This document shows, in pieces, positions 33,676 through 44,933 of a DNA stretch of 64,000 nt. The notes beneath the pieces were generated by a model. The model saw only the letters and a list, made by a program, of their open reading frames with translations. It was not told the origin of the DNA and ran no database searches. A program made the position numbers and the translations under genes. Source of the DNA: Pisolithus tinctorius (lineage: Eukaryota > Basidiomycota > Agaricomycetes > Boletales > Pisolithaceae); the NCBI GenBank assembly GCA_024663395.1, contig JANFAH010000030.1, positions 620,001 through 684,000 of the forward strand, read 5' to 3'. Every line of letters starts with the position of its first letter. Position 1 is the stretch's first letter.

Positions 33676-34579
33676 TGTCATATCCATGACTCTCGGACTC
33701 GGACTCAGCCCAGTCCGGACCCCTAGCCCCTATCTCCGGTCAAGTCCGGTCCTAGTCCAGCCTAGAAAACCCAATCCCGGCCCTAGATAACTCAACTCCG
33801 GCTTGCATAACTCAAGTCCGGTGTTTTACCCCTATCTCTGGTCCATTTCGGCCTCCCGGCCTCGCACTGCTCCACCCTGGTCCTCCTAGGTCCATGTCTG
33901 GGTCACCCGGACATAACTCCGGTCTGTTTCCCTTTGTTTGTACTATATTTAGTCTAGCCCATTGCATCTGACTTTGCTTACTGTACAAATCCTGTGTCTG
34001 ACCCCGGTATGCCGGTCACCCGGACTTTGGCTATTAGCCTTGGCACAGCCACTATGGCTATCCACTCTCTTGCTAATCTTCTTGCTAATAGCTTATTAAC
34101 AAGTCCGGCTCTATGTTCGTTATCCCAGACCGGCCTCATGTATTTAACCCCTGTACATACTTCGTAGTACCCTCAGTCAGAATATCAACTTAGTATTACC
34201 CTCAACTCCGTATTACCCCTCGAGACTACTCTATAGCTAAGGCCGAGCCTTAAGCTATCCCCGACCCCTGTCCCAGACCTCTCCCCGGCTTGCATAAGGG
34301 TACAGCACATAAGCTGAGACCAAGGGAGGTAGATCCAACCCCGGACCAGCTTCCCCTTGTGCGCACTCCAAGACCGGTCGGTTTCCCACACTACCGGCCT
34401 TGTTCCCGCGCTCCCGGCCTTAAGTCCGGTCCTCCGGACTTAGCCCCTAACCTCCGGCCTCAACTCCGGTCCAACCGGACTTGGCCCCTGTCTCTCGGCC
34501 TTGACTCTGGCCACTCGGACTCAGCCCCTGTCACCCGGTCTTGAAGCCCGGTCACCTGAGGGTAAACCCGTACTTCACA
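33676..34579. mobile_element. 904-bp solo LTR
   Basis: It begins TGTCATATCC, ends TACTTCACA and is bounded by the five-base duplication TGGGT (33671-33675 and 34580-34584). No internal retroelement sequence remains, so it fits recombination between two LTRs. It is much richer in CCGG and CCGGAC-type words than its surroundings, with many imperfect short repeats (TCCGGTC, CCGGCCT, CCGGACT) in 33690-34560. A TATTTAACC near 34140 may be a TATA-like promoter start in the plus direction. Confidence 0.85.
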
Positions 34580-34585
34580 TGGGTG

Positions 34586-34737
34586 GGTGAACAAAGAATG
34601 AAGTGGGGCCCACACTGTAGGCCGAGTGCTGATGATGGTGGAGGAGAGAAAAGACGAAGTGCATCGCAGCACAGCCACTCACACAAAGACAAAATTCTAT
34701 TACTGGTCATACCTCCTATGTACTAGAATCACTATCT
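34586..34737 (-). repeat. DIRS split direct repeat A2
   Basis: 152 bp from GGTGAACAAAGAATGAAG to AATCACTATCT, matching 45088-45239 (A1) nearly base for base. It lies next to B1, as expected for the fused B1-A2 junction of PAT-type elements. Confidence 0.88.
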
Positions 34738-34747
34738 TTGTGTGTTG

Positions 34748-34877
34748 CTACTGGTAGCTGTTAAGGGAATAATATAATTGTGAGTAGAGATTTGAAAGAT
34801 AGAAGCAAGTGGGTGGAGGCATGAAGCACCTCCCAGCCATGGTGAGATAGGGACCTGTGAGATGAGCATTAGCTGCA
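34748..34877 (-). repeat. DIRS split direct repeat B1
   Basis: 130 bp matching 33411-33540 (B2). It lies 10 bp from A2, between it and the recombinase gene. Confidence 0.85.
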
Positions 34878-34980
34878 TATCCCAGGTGTTAGGAGGGGTT
34901 TTTTGCCCAATGTGATGGGCTGTCGCTTGGCTCCCCAAGGTTAGGAAGGGCAAAGGTCTCGACTCACAAGTGATGTGGTT

Positions 34981-35994
34981 TCAGTGTATGGGGGGCATTG
35001 CGATGCAGATGAATTCTGTGGCTGTCTCTGTGGGCATCACTTGGATGTATGGAGTGAGTATCTGGTTGTGCTTCCAGAGGTAAAGCTGGAAGGCATCGCT
35101 TGCCCACCTCCCTTTGACTTTCATCACCTCAAAGGGGACTCCTTGTAGTAGGTATTCAAGGGTTGCTCCTATCCTGAGTCTGTGGCCATGTATGTGCTCG
35201 TATCCTGCTGCTTTGGCCAGTTTCTTTAGGCATGAAATGAAAGCTTGTCATGTCAGGGGGCAGTAGCACCTGTCCTTTTTGTAGGTGAATAGGGGGCTGT
35301 TGGTGGGTGGGTTATTGATCCTCAAGTGCTGGAGGTATGCAGCATGTGGGTCTGATGGTCCTGCCTGCTTCACCCAGTTCACTTCTTCACCATTGGGGTT
35401 CGACTTTGTGCTCAGTAAGGCAAATACTGTAGTTTTTAGCCCATTGCAATCCATCTCCTCTCGAACTCTTGCAGGGGTGATGTGCAGTGTGGGATCAAAA
35501 GCATTGAGGGGCTTGAGCGTGAACTCTCTGACTCTGGCCACTGCATAGAAGGTGGTGGTTAAGCATGCAAATAGGGCTACATCCATGGGATCATCTTTCA
35601 GCAGGAAATTGTGGATGTTGCAGATCATCTGCACTGTGATTGGCTTGTGCAGGTTTTGCTTGGAGGAGGCAGGTGCAATCTTGGAGGCCCCTTTGAGCAT
35701 GGTCACTATCTGGTCTTCATGAAGTATCCACAGTAGTCTGTTGAGGGTGTGCCATGCATGCACACTGTAAACATAGCCTTGTATGGTCTTTCCCAAGTAT
35801 GACCTGGCCAGGGAGGAGATGAAAGTTGATATTAAATTTGTGTCTGCAGGTGCATGCTCCTCTTCCACAATGTTTCTGCTGTTGCAGAAAACATGGTATA
35901 TGAGCAGACCTGCTCCATAAGATGCCCTGGTGCTGTCATTCCAACCGCTGAGCATGACCTCCCATACTCTGTCCCTGAAGTCTGGTGGCATGTT
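34981..35994 (-). pseudogene. DIRS tyrosine recombinase, one premature stop
   Basis: The recombinase integrates the circular DNA copy. The frame 'MPPDFRDRVWEVMLSGWNDSTRASYGAGLLIYHVF' starts the core-binding domain (SAM-like). The catalytic domain shows 'YAVARVREF' (first Arg), 'HGHRLRIGATLEYLL' (His-x-Leu-Arg box) and 'GRWASDAFQLYLWKH' (nucleophilic Tyr). All catalytic residues are present. The only lesion I see is a TGA at about 35243 (CPLT-stop-QAFISCL), where CGA for arginine is likely. It ends at a TGA at 34983-34981. Without the foldback insertion the frame runs upstream, in phase, into the RT fragment. Confidence 0.85.
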
Positions 35995-36008
35995 TAGGGA
36001 TTGTACTA

Positions 36009-37595
36009 CAGTGGCTCAAAAAAGTGTCCCAATGTTGGGTGAATTTGGAAAGAGTTGAGATTTATGAGAGAGCCAATAGGAATTAGTTCAAACTCCTGCA
36101 GGACCAAACGTAGTACTAACTGTTGCCTTGACAACATGGGCTTGCTTATGTAATTCAGTTGACATGGCACCAAGATATGACCATTTTAAAATGACATGTC
36201 ATTGGGACACTTTTTTGAGCATGATGTTGTCAGTCATTATTTAGTAAATAACATAAAGATTTGACAACTTCTAAGGGATTTTGTGCTTCAACCCTGACTG
36301 ATTATGTAATGTACATAATCCTGAGCCATAAAAATGGCTTGGGTCCCACTCAGCTAACCCTACTTCACCATGAAATTCATTCTTGCCTCTGCTAGAGCAA
36401 ATATCCATCTTCTTTCTGAATCTGGCCTTTCTGCTCATCAAATCTCCTCTACGACTGGTCAGGGGAGCTCTACTGTGGCCAGGGTCATCAAAGAGTTCCA
36501 GCTAGATAAGGAAAATCTCAACATGGGACATCCTTACCAGCTTTCTTCTACTGGCAGAAGGAGAACAGTTGCTAGTGTGACCTCTGGAAGAGCTGAAAAT
36601 GCTGTCCAGGCTACCCATATAATGTGTGTGGCCCTTTCCTCTCCTGTCACTTCCCAAATTGTTTGCAGTGTGCTCAATTCTGCATCCCTGAAGGCTGTAG
36701 TCAAGCAGGAGAATTATCCTGCAAACACTTCCCTACCACTTTCCACACAAATTTCCTTCCATCTGGTCCAATACTATTGATCTTGGGCTCAACTGACCAG
36801 ATTACCTCAGTACAGTCATCCACAGTCCAGTTTTGGTGCTTAAGAGTGAAGGCAAGTCACTGTTGTGTATGCTTGCAAGACAAGAGTGGCATCTCCTGCT
36901 TGACAATAACCTTCAGGGATGCAGAATTGAGCACACTGCAAACAATTTGGGAAGTGACAGGAGAGGAAAGGGCCACACACATTATATGGGTAGCCTGGAC
37001 AGCATTTTCAGCTCTTCCAGAGGTCACACTAGCAACTGTTCTCCTTCTGCCAGTAGAAGAAAGCTGGTAAGGATGTCCCATGTTGAGATTTTCCTTATCT
37101 AGCTGGAACTCTTTGATGACCCTGGCCACAGTAGAGCTCCCCTGACCAGTCGTAGAGGAGATTTGATGAGCAGAAAGGCCAGATTCAGAAAGAAGATGGA
37201 TATTTGCTCTAGCAGAGGCAAGAATGAATTTCATGGTGAAGTAGGGTTAGCTGAGTGGGACCCAAGCCATTTTTATGGCTCAGGATTATGTACATTACAT
37301 AATCAGTCAGGGTTGAAGCACAAAATCCCTTAGAAGTTGTCAAATCTTTATGTTATTTACTAAATAATGACTGACAACATCATGCTCAAAAAAGTGTCCC
37401 AATGACATGTCATTTTAAAATGGTCATATCTTGGTGCCATGTCAACTGAATTACATAAGCAAGCCCATGTTGTCAAGGCAACAGTTAGTACTACGTTTGG
37501 TCCTGCAGGAGTTTGAACTAATTCCTATTGGCTCTCTCATAAATCTCAACTCTTTCCAAATTCACCCAACATTGGGACACTTTTTTGAGCCACTG
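36009..37595. mobile_element. Palindromic foldback element F3, Tc1-derived
   Basis: The ends CAGTGGCTCAAAAAAGTGTC are in inverted orientation with TA on both sides (36007-36008 and 37596-37597). The two arms, about 704 and 701 bp (36009-36712 and 36895-37595), are almost identical. Each encodes the same N-terminal Tc1-like segment (ORFs 36370-36780 plus and 36857-37234 minus): 'LLSESGLSAHQISSTTGQGSSTVARVIKEF', a helix-turn-helix, then 'VTSQIVCSVLNSASLKA'. The unpaired 182-bp centre reads on the minus strand 'WTVDDCTEVIWSVEPKINSIG', the first-Asp region (Asp replaced by Val). It is a different family from F1/F2 but has the same architecture. Confidence 0.88.
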
Positions 37596-37597
37596 TA

Positions 37598-38111
37598 TAG
37601 GGATAGTTCTGTAGGCTTTGGCTACATCTTGGGTTGCTCCTTGGCATCCTGGGGGGAGCGATGAGATTAGGGTGCATGTTGTAAGGAAAGTTCCCCAGGT
37701 GCATGGGAACAGTGATGAGTCAACCTGTGAGTTGATTGAGATAGCAGCGCTGTGTCTAGCTACAGTGGGGTACCATAAATTCTGTATTAGGCAGTACTTC
37801 CCCAGCTTTCTGGGTTTCAGTATGATACTCATGGGAGAAGACTGGAAAGGGCCTATGTACTGTTTGAGGAGCTGGGGGGGAAAGGGTCCTAGGTAGTGTC
37901 CCTTGGCAAATTCCTTATTGACTATCTCTTGGAAGGCAGGTTGGTATTGGTCTACAGACAGGTTGTTGGGTGGGGTGAATGTGTAGGGTATGTTTGGTAT
38001 GTGGATGTGGAAGCCATGGATTAATTGATGTACTAGGGATGGGTATTTCGAAGAGAGGTTGTAGTGGGTTAATAGAGTTTTCCATGCCTGAGGGTGGTAA
38101 GGGGTGCACAT
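37598..38111 (-). pseudogene. DIRS reverse transcriptase, N-terminal half only
   Basis: The frame reads 'HQLIHGFHIHIPNIPYTFTPPNNLSVDQYQPAFQEIVNKEFAKGHYLGPFPPQLL', 'YIGPFQSSPMSIILKPRKLGKYCLIQNL' and 'LISSLPPGCQGATQDVAKAYRTIPI', the fingers and first palm part of DIRS-type RT including the first catalytic Asp (DVAKAY). The rest of RT (YxDD box) and RNase H are absent. Across the foldback site the frame would read 'AYRTIPI' then 'VQSLNMPPDFRD', that is, directly into the recombinase in phase. So an internal deletion existed at or before foldback insertion. Confidence 0.8.
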
Positions 38112-38123
38112 GTTTCTGTGTTG

Positions 38124-39717
38124 TCATTCTTCAAGCTGTTTGGTGGTATGGGCAGTCCTGTGTGCCATGCTTGATGTCTCCACATCCCAAGCACTCATGG
38201 CAGTGTAACTTGCTGGTGCATCCCTTGGGGCACTGGAAGTCCCAGCATAGGATCTGCCTGTTCTTGTTGACGAGGTGCCCCTGCTGGTCTTGGGTGCAGT
38301 AGGCTGCTGTCGTCTTGTCCCAGTGCATAGGTTCACTGCAGAAGGATCAGTCCTCGTGCCATCTGAGGCATTTAGGGCAAACAGTGTGGTTCTTGGTGTG
38401 AAAGTCATGGCAGGGCCTCTTGTCCCTACTTGGGGTTTGTCTGGGGGACCTGGACTGTCTTTGTGGGGAGCATGACCTTGGGCATTGTGACTGCGATCTC
38501 TGGTAGTGTTGTCTGGGTTTTTGGCCTTGGCCATACCTGGGGGATGGGGAGCAGGAGAACCTCCATCTCTGGAAGCATGTTGCTTGTCTGCCTCTTTCGA
38601 TGGGCTCAGGGTGGGGGTAGCAGCTGTTCTGGAGCTTTGTTGTGTTAATTTCAATAGTGGTGGTGTGGCATGTATGATATGCCATGTAGCAGCAACAGTG
38701 TGTGGGGGGGAGAATGTAGCAGTGGGCCCAAGGGCAGCAGCGACAGTGTTGATGTGTGAGAAGCAGAGAGGAGGGGGTTGTGGTGGCCGTGAGGCAGCAG
38801 CAGTGTCATTAAGTGCAGATTGTGTATGCACCTGGTGGGGAAGAGGGTGGGGTGAAGGGAGGGGAATGTCAGTGATTGTTGATGTGGGCTTTGAGGGCAC
38901 ATGCTGACCTGATCAAGTCCTAGCTGAACATCTTTGGTGTCCAGATCCCAGCCGATGTCTGTGAGGAGGTCCTTGTTGATGACTCCGATGTTGTAGGCCT
39001 GGTTTCATGCTGCTTTGTCATGCCAGTCCTGTCTGACTTTCAAAGCATAATGAAGGAGAGCACATTCCCCTCAGTTGCCACAGTCTTGTAAGCAGTGGTT
39101 GTCAATTCTGTGGAAGAACCAGTTGAATGCATCAACCAGTAGGTTGCCCCACCCAGCATTCTGGATGCACATCAGGAAATGGTTCTTAGCATACATGTAG
39201 TTGGTGAACGAGAGACTGTGGTCCGGTCTGGCATTTTTGGAGGTGGTAAGGGAGTTTGCTGAGCGCAGAGTGACGTTTCCTTCGCCAGCTTGAGTGATCA
39301 CTAGCGTATTGTTTTCTTCTAGCTGTCTGACAGTTTGTGCTGCTTCTCGTAGTCCCTCCCTGGTGAAGTACCACATGTGGACAAACTTAAATGCCTCTAT
39401 TTTCTTGATGGCATACTCTGCAGGTTGTGTTGGGAGATTGGAGGATATGATGGCATCAGGGTCAAAAGTGGGTGGGGTTGGGTCAGTTGCTCGTTGGGGA
39501 GGTTGCTCATTTCCAGCTACTGGGGGTTGAACTGGGGGGTGTGGAGGGTTCTCAGGTGGGGGTGCAAGCCCTTCTTCCTGCCATGGCTGTCCATCCTGTT
39601 GGGCCTGGCCCTGAGGGTTGTCCCGCTCCCAGTGTTGCTCTAGTGCTTCAATGGCTTCCTCTCTGGTCATGTTTCCCCCAGCCATTATGAGTTTGACTAC
39701 ACCCTGTAAGGCTGGGA
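38124..39717 (-). pseudogene. DIRS gag-like ORF, main part
   Basis: From the copia border (39717) the minus strand reads 'LPALQGVVKLIMAGGNMTREEAIEALEQHWERDNPQ', a proline-rich linker, then 'KKIEAFKFVHMWYFTREGLREAAQ' and 'SFTNYMYAKNHFLMCIQNAGWGNLLVDAFNWFFHRIDNH', which match the Gag-like ORF of agaricomycete DIRS elements. Further on are a Pro/Thr/Ser-rich part and a cysteine/histidine region read partly in other frames: 'CPKCLRWHED', 'CWDFQCPKGC', then 'CHECLGCGDIKHGTQDC' (zinc knuckle). Frameshifts near 38900-39070 and 38330 break it. Its first residues lie beyond the copia insertion, at 44934-44979. Confidence 0.75.
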
Positions 39718-39722
39718 GGGTG

Positions 39723-40009
39723 TGTTGGAGTTTATCCCTTTTTAACCTTAGTTGTGATTCACTGAGCACAGCATTATGTAATCCAAAAGCGGACACTTAG
39801 CAGTTTATTTTTCCTTACTGCACCTCAGCTTCAACCAACTTGAAGTCTGAGGTGGGACTCCTTCCATTCATTATATTGGAACACTTACTTACCTACCTAC
39901 AGTATATTCCTCTCTATAGGTAGTTAATTGTTCAGCTTCAACCAACTTGAAGTCTGAGTATATTCCTCTCTATAGACTTGACAATCCTGCAGCTCGTCAT
40001 CCTCCAAAA
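39723..40009 (+). repeat. 5' LTR of copia element
   Basis: 287 bp, starting TGTTGGAG and ending CATCCTCCAAAA, so the right end is not the usual CA; the boundary is fixed by equal LTR length and the GGGTG duplication. It contains an internal direct repeat (CAGCTTCAACCAACTTGAAG, twice) and two copies of GTATATTCCTCTCTATAG. Confidence 0.9.
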
Positions 40010-40023
40010 GGTTATGAGCCCCG
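40010..40023 (+). promoter_or_regulatory. Copia primer-binding site, initiator tRNA half
   Basis: GGTTATGAGCCCCG starts right after the LTR. It is complementary to the anticodon stem-loop of initiator methionine tRNA (...GGGCTCATAACC...), not to a tRNA 3' end. Priming from a cleaved initiator tRNA half is known from Drosophila copia and some fungal copia elements. Confidence 0.75.
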
Positions 40024-40082
40024 CTTGCAAGTTCTAATCCTAGGAAAATTGAACACGTCAAGTCTGGTACAAAGTGTCTACT

Positions 40083-43000
40083 ATGTCTGGTCCATCAGCA
40101 TCCACTTCCGGTCCCTCAAAGGTTCCAGTCTCCGCCTCAACAGTAACCTCTACTACACCTTCAGGTAAAGCTACTCAAGCCTCCAGTCGACTCTATGACA
40201 TACTGTCCCTCGAAGACAATGGTTCGAACTTCCAGACATGGAAGTACCGAATTATGATGATCCTAGATGTCTGTGGACTCTGGGAGCTCGTAGAAGGAAA
40301 GTTGAAGGCACCTGATGCAGCAGCTGATCCAGTTGCATGCGCAGACTGGCACTACAAGGATAAAGAAGCAAGGGCTCAAATCACGCTTACTCTAAAAGAC
40401 GACCCACTTAGTGGTGTTCTGCATGCCACGACGGCAGCAGAAGTCTGGAAAAAACTATGCGAGCGCTATGAAGGCAAAGGGAAACAAACGATAGCCTACC
40501 TTATCGGCGAACTATTTCGTGGTACCCTAGCAGATGATGTCTCGATGGAGACGCAGCTTAATGCCATGTGGCAGAAGGCAACAATCCTAAAGTCTCTTGG
40601 ACAGCCCCTCAAAGACTCTCTTGTTGCCATAGCCATGGTCATCTCCCTTCCAACCTCGTACTCAACCCTTCGCACTATACTCATGTCGTTCGATGAGAAA
40701 CTAACTCCGGACTCTGTCATTTCCCAAGTCTTGATAGAAGAGAAGTCTCGCCGCACCTCTTCGGCACAAACTGCCCTCGTAACAAAGACGCCTAACAAAA
40801 AGGGAAAGAGGAATGACAAGAAAAAGAAAAAGGCTTGTGGCTATTGCAAGAAGACGAACCATGTCGAAGATGACTGCTACAAGAAGAAGGCTGATGAGGC
40901 AGCCAAGTCCCTGTCACAGGCTGAAAAGGATAAGCCTAAGGAGGACAAACTTGTTGCTAAAGTCGCACGCATCTCACCTGCTGAAGACAGCGCTCTACGT
41001 CTCTTCATGGCCACTGACAATGGCGAGAATTTACACACGCACTGGGTCATTGACTCCGGTGCCTCTGTTAATATGTGCTGTCAGCGGAAATGGTTCACTT
41101 CGCTGAAGATGCTCTCACCCCCGCAGCCTGTAATCGTTGGAAATGGAAGCACAATTCCTGCTACTGCCATCGGACAGATCGAACTTCGTATGGATCTCCC
41201 AAATGGGAAGACCAGTAGAATCCTACTACAGAAGGTCTATTTCGTTCCAGACCTCAGCGCAAACCTCCTCTCAGTGGCATACCTTGCCACTAGAAATGTC
41301 CAGGTCACCTTCATGGGTGGAACATGCTCAATCACCGACGGTACAGACACTGTAGGAGTGGGTCATCGCCAAGGCTCACTCTACATCCTTGCAGCAAGGA
41401 CTCACTCTCCGAGTCATGGAGCACTTGTCGTACAAGGACCATCTCCACTACTTGACCCCTCTCTTACCTTCCCGGCACTCGCAGCTGCAGCACCAAAGTC
41501 TGTAGCCACACTTGACTTGTGGCATCGATGACTTGGGCATGCAAATATAAAATCTGTGCTTAAACTGGTTAAAGTGGGAATGGTTGAAGGCATGGAGCTT
41601 ACCGGCACTGAGGACTCGAAGTCAGTATGCCAACCTTGCCTCGAAGGGAAGCAACACCGTAAGGTGATACCCGTCAAGTCAAACGTTGAAAGCCCAACAA
41701 TACTCTACCGGACATACTCTGATGTATGTGGCCCCATGGAGACTACAGCCCGAACTGGACACCGCTACTTCGTAACCTTCATTGACGCTCACTCACACCA
41801 CCTTGTGGTTAAACTAATAAAATCCAAGGACGAAGTCTTCCCCTCAGTGAAAGACTACCTCGCTCGAGCTGAAGTCGAGACTGGCGAAAAAGCAAATTAT
41901 TTTCGGAGTGACGGAGGTGGGGAGTATGGCTCAGATGAGTTCAAGGCCTACCTCAAGTCAAAAGGGGTCCACCATGAGAAGATGAATGCCTATACCCCAC
42001 AGGAGAATGGCGTTGCCGAGCGGATGAACCGCACACTTGTTGAAAGTGTGCGGGCAATGCTAAAAGACGCTGGACTGCCAAATAAATATTGGGGGGATGC
42101 TATCCAGTATGCGGCCTACCTAATCAACCGATCACCAACCCATGCTATCTCCGAGGATGTCACGCCATATGAAGCCTTTACAGGGATTAAGCCATCGCTG
42201 GCCCATATCCGAACCTTTGGCTGCACCGCACACGTACATATACCCAAGGAAAAAAGAAAGAAGCTAGATGCAAAGTCCTTAGAATGCATTCATCTGGGCT
42301 TTGCGGAGAACAAGAAAGCGTACCTATGCTTACACCAGCCCACTGGTCGTGTCTTCGAATCCCGGGATGTAGTGTTTGATGAGGGAAGCACAGCGGTGGG
42401 CCTAGATCGTGTCCGGATAGAAGAAGATCCTGCAACCGTGGTTAGTAAACCAGCGGACATAAGAGGGAATGCCCAAAAGGGCAATACATCACACCTGGAT
42501 ACCATCAGGGCTTCAGGCATGGAAGACCGTGCTCACATGGAGTCTGATGATGGGGATCTCAAGTCTAGTGAGGGAGAGAGTGAAGACGTCGTCCATGAGG
42601 TCGAAATCGAGTCAAACGATGCACCTGATCACTCAGGATCAATGGTAGATCATTCCCCACAGCACTTGGAGGGTAATATGCCAGGAAGCGGCCAGAGTTC
42701 TAAAAAAGCGCTTGAAACGGCCTCAAAACCATCAGTAAAGCGAGCTAGGACGACACCGAAACCTACCGTGCATAAAGCGACACCCCCGCAGCCCTATCCA
42801 ACTCCAATTCCGCCTCGAGAGACCCACAGGTCCACCAGAACACGAAAAGTGCCACCTAGAGACGATGATTATCGCTTTTTTGTCAATTCCTATGACAGGA
42901 CAACCTTACCTAGTCAACAGCTTGAGGCGCTGGAGGGTTCAGGTGCAGAGAGTGAGGGTGGAAGCCCCATTGACGAAGTCGCTCGAGAGCGAGAGCGTGC

Positions 43001-44615
43001 GTGTGGCAACAGCGAGGCTGAGGTGGCTGGGACGAATGAGAAAGTGGCTTACAAAGCATACACAACACATGACAACGAACCTCGCTCGTTCAACGACGCA
43101 ATGCGACACACCAATGCAGATCAGTGGTATGCTGCGATGATTGACGAATTACAGACCTTTAAGTCCATCAGACTGTACGAGGAAGTTGCCCTGCCTCCTG
43201 GCCGTAAACTGATTGACTCGAAATGGGTCTACAAGATCAAGCGAGGGCCAACTGGTGAAATTGAGAGGTACAAGGCTCGTTTGGTAGCCAAAGGCTTTAC
43301 ACAGGTACACGGGATCGACTACACCGAGACGTTTGCACCTGTCACCAAGTTCGCAACCATCCGCATACTCCTGGCACTTGCCGCTAAGTATAATCTCAAA
43401 ATTCATCAGATGGATGTTAAATCTGCATTCCTAAATGGACTATTAGATGAAGAAATATACCTTCGCCCCCCTCCGGGCTTTCCTCCTGACAGGAACAAAG
43501 TCTGGCGGCTGCTACGAGCGCTCTATGGCCTTAAACAGGCCCCCAAGTCATGGTACTCTCGTCTTCGGACTGTTTTCGAATCCCTGGGATTCACTCGAAG
43601 CCAGGCTGACCATAGCCTCTTCTTCAAAGTCGAGAACGGCATACTAATTGTTGTTGCTGTCTACGTAGATGACAAGCTAATACTCTCAAAGTGCCGCACG
43701 ACTATTGAGCGTGTCAAGGCTCAGCTCTCACAGGAGTACGAGATGAAAGATCTGGGGGAGGCACATTGGATTTCGGGAATGGAGATACTTCGCGACCGTG
43801 ATAAAGGTATCATACAGCTCTCACAGAAGAGATATGTCGAGAATATTCTCGAATGCTTTGGAATGAGCGAGGGGCGAGCTGTCGCAACCCCCATTGAGCC
43901 TAACCTAAAGCTTAAAAAACTAGAAATTCCAGAGGCCGACACCAAGTCATACCAGGGTGCTCTTGGAGCCCTTATGTATGCAATGCTAGCAACGAGGCCT
44001 GACCTTGCCTTTACTGTAGGCATGTTGAGCCGTCATGCTGCATGCCCTGGGCATGAACACACTACTGCACTAAAGCGCATTTTTCGCTATCTGCAACGCA
44101 CCCCCGATGTCCGTCTTACCTATAAGCGAGACTCAAATGCACACGCAATCAGGTATGTAGATGCAGATTGGGCAGCAGATATCAACGACCGCCGCTCTGT
44201 TACTGGCTATACTTTCATCCTTTCTGGTGGAGCTGTTAGCTGGTCATCGAAAAAGCAATCATCTGTTGCTCTCTCAAGTACAGAAGCCAAGTACATGGCT
44301 GCATGCGCTGCCACAAAGGAAGCTATCTGGATTCGTACCCTAGTCCTCGAACTCAAGACTGTGTCGTCGCATGAACCCACTCCCCTCCTCATTGACAATC
44401 AATCTGCTATCTCACTGGCTCGAAATGCGATGTTCCATGACCACACGAAACATATTGCGATCCATCATCACTTCATATGAGAGAAGGTGGATTCTGGAGA
44501 AGTAGTCGTCAACTATGTGTCTACCAATGACCAGGTGGCCGACATGCTGACTAAGGGTGTGTCTAGGGAGAAGCATGTTCGTTTCTCTGAAGCTATGGGT
44601 ATTATTTTCTTCTAA
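40083..44615 (+). pseudogene. Copia Gag-Pol polyprotein, two premature stops
   Basis: Start ATG 40083 (MSGPSASTSGPS). Order: UBN2-type Gag ('NFQTWKYRIMMILDVCGLWELV'), CCHC knuckle CGYCKKTNHVEDDC, protease WVIDSGAS, GAG-pre-integrase ('LWHR-stop-LGHAN', 'CQPCLEGKQHR'), integrase ('YSDVCGPM', 'FRSDGGGEY', 'TPQENGVAERMNRTL'), a variable linker, RT ('KWVYKIKRGPTGEIERYKARLVAKGFTQ', 'MDVKSAFLNG', 'VAVYVDDKLIL') and RNase H ('VDADWAAD', 'SSTEAKYMA', 'NDQVADMLTK'). All active-site motifs are intact. The frame is interrupted by TGA at about 41530 (expected Arg in HRRLGH) and at about 44478 (expected Arg in FIREKV), both one transition from CGA. The stop TAA is at 44613-44615. Confidence 0.93.
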
Positions 44616-44634
44616 TTCCTTCTTGACTATACTC

Positions 44635-44646
44635 ATTGAAGGGGCG
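44635..44646 (+). promoter_or_regulatory. Copia polypurine tract
   Basis: ATTGAAGGGGCG directly abuts the 3' LTR, the expected position for plus-strand priming. Confidence 0.6.
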
Positions 44647-44933
44647 TGTTGGAGTTTATCCCTTTTTTACCTTAGTTGTGGTTCACTGAGCACAGCATTA
44701 TGTAATCCAAAAGCGGACACTTAGCAGTTTATTTTTCCTTACTGCACCTCAGCTTCAACCAACTTGAAGTCTGAGGTGGGACTCCTTCCATTCATTATAT
44801 TGGAACACTTACTTACCTACCTACAGTATATTCCTCTCTATAGGTAGTTAATTGTTCAGCTTCAACCAACTTGAAGTCTGAGTATATTCCTCTCTATAGA
44901 CTTGACAATCCTGCAGCTCGTCATCCTCCAAAA
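44647..44933 (+). repeat. 3' LTR of copia element
   Basis: 287 bp. I count two differences from the 5' LTR, both near the start (CTTTTTAACC against CTTTTTTACC, and TTGTGATTC against TTGTGGTTC). Confidence 0.92.

Larger units (their letters stand above)
39723..44933 (+). mobile_element. Ty1/copia retrotransposon, nearly intact
   Basis: Two 287-bp LTRs (39723-40009 and 44647-44933) differ by about two bases. The target duplication GGGTG (39718-39722 and 44934-44938) is perfect. A primer site directly follows the 5' LTR, and a purine tract (ATTGAAGGGGCG, 44635-44646) precedes the 3' LTR. One gag-pol frame (40083-44615) is broken only by two TGA codons. It disrupts the gag of the DIRS element. 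LTR near-identity makes it one of the youngest insertions here. Confidence 0.95.
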
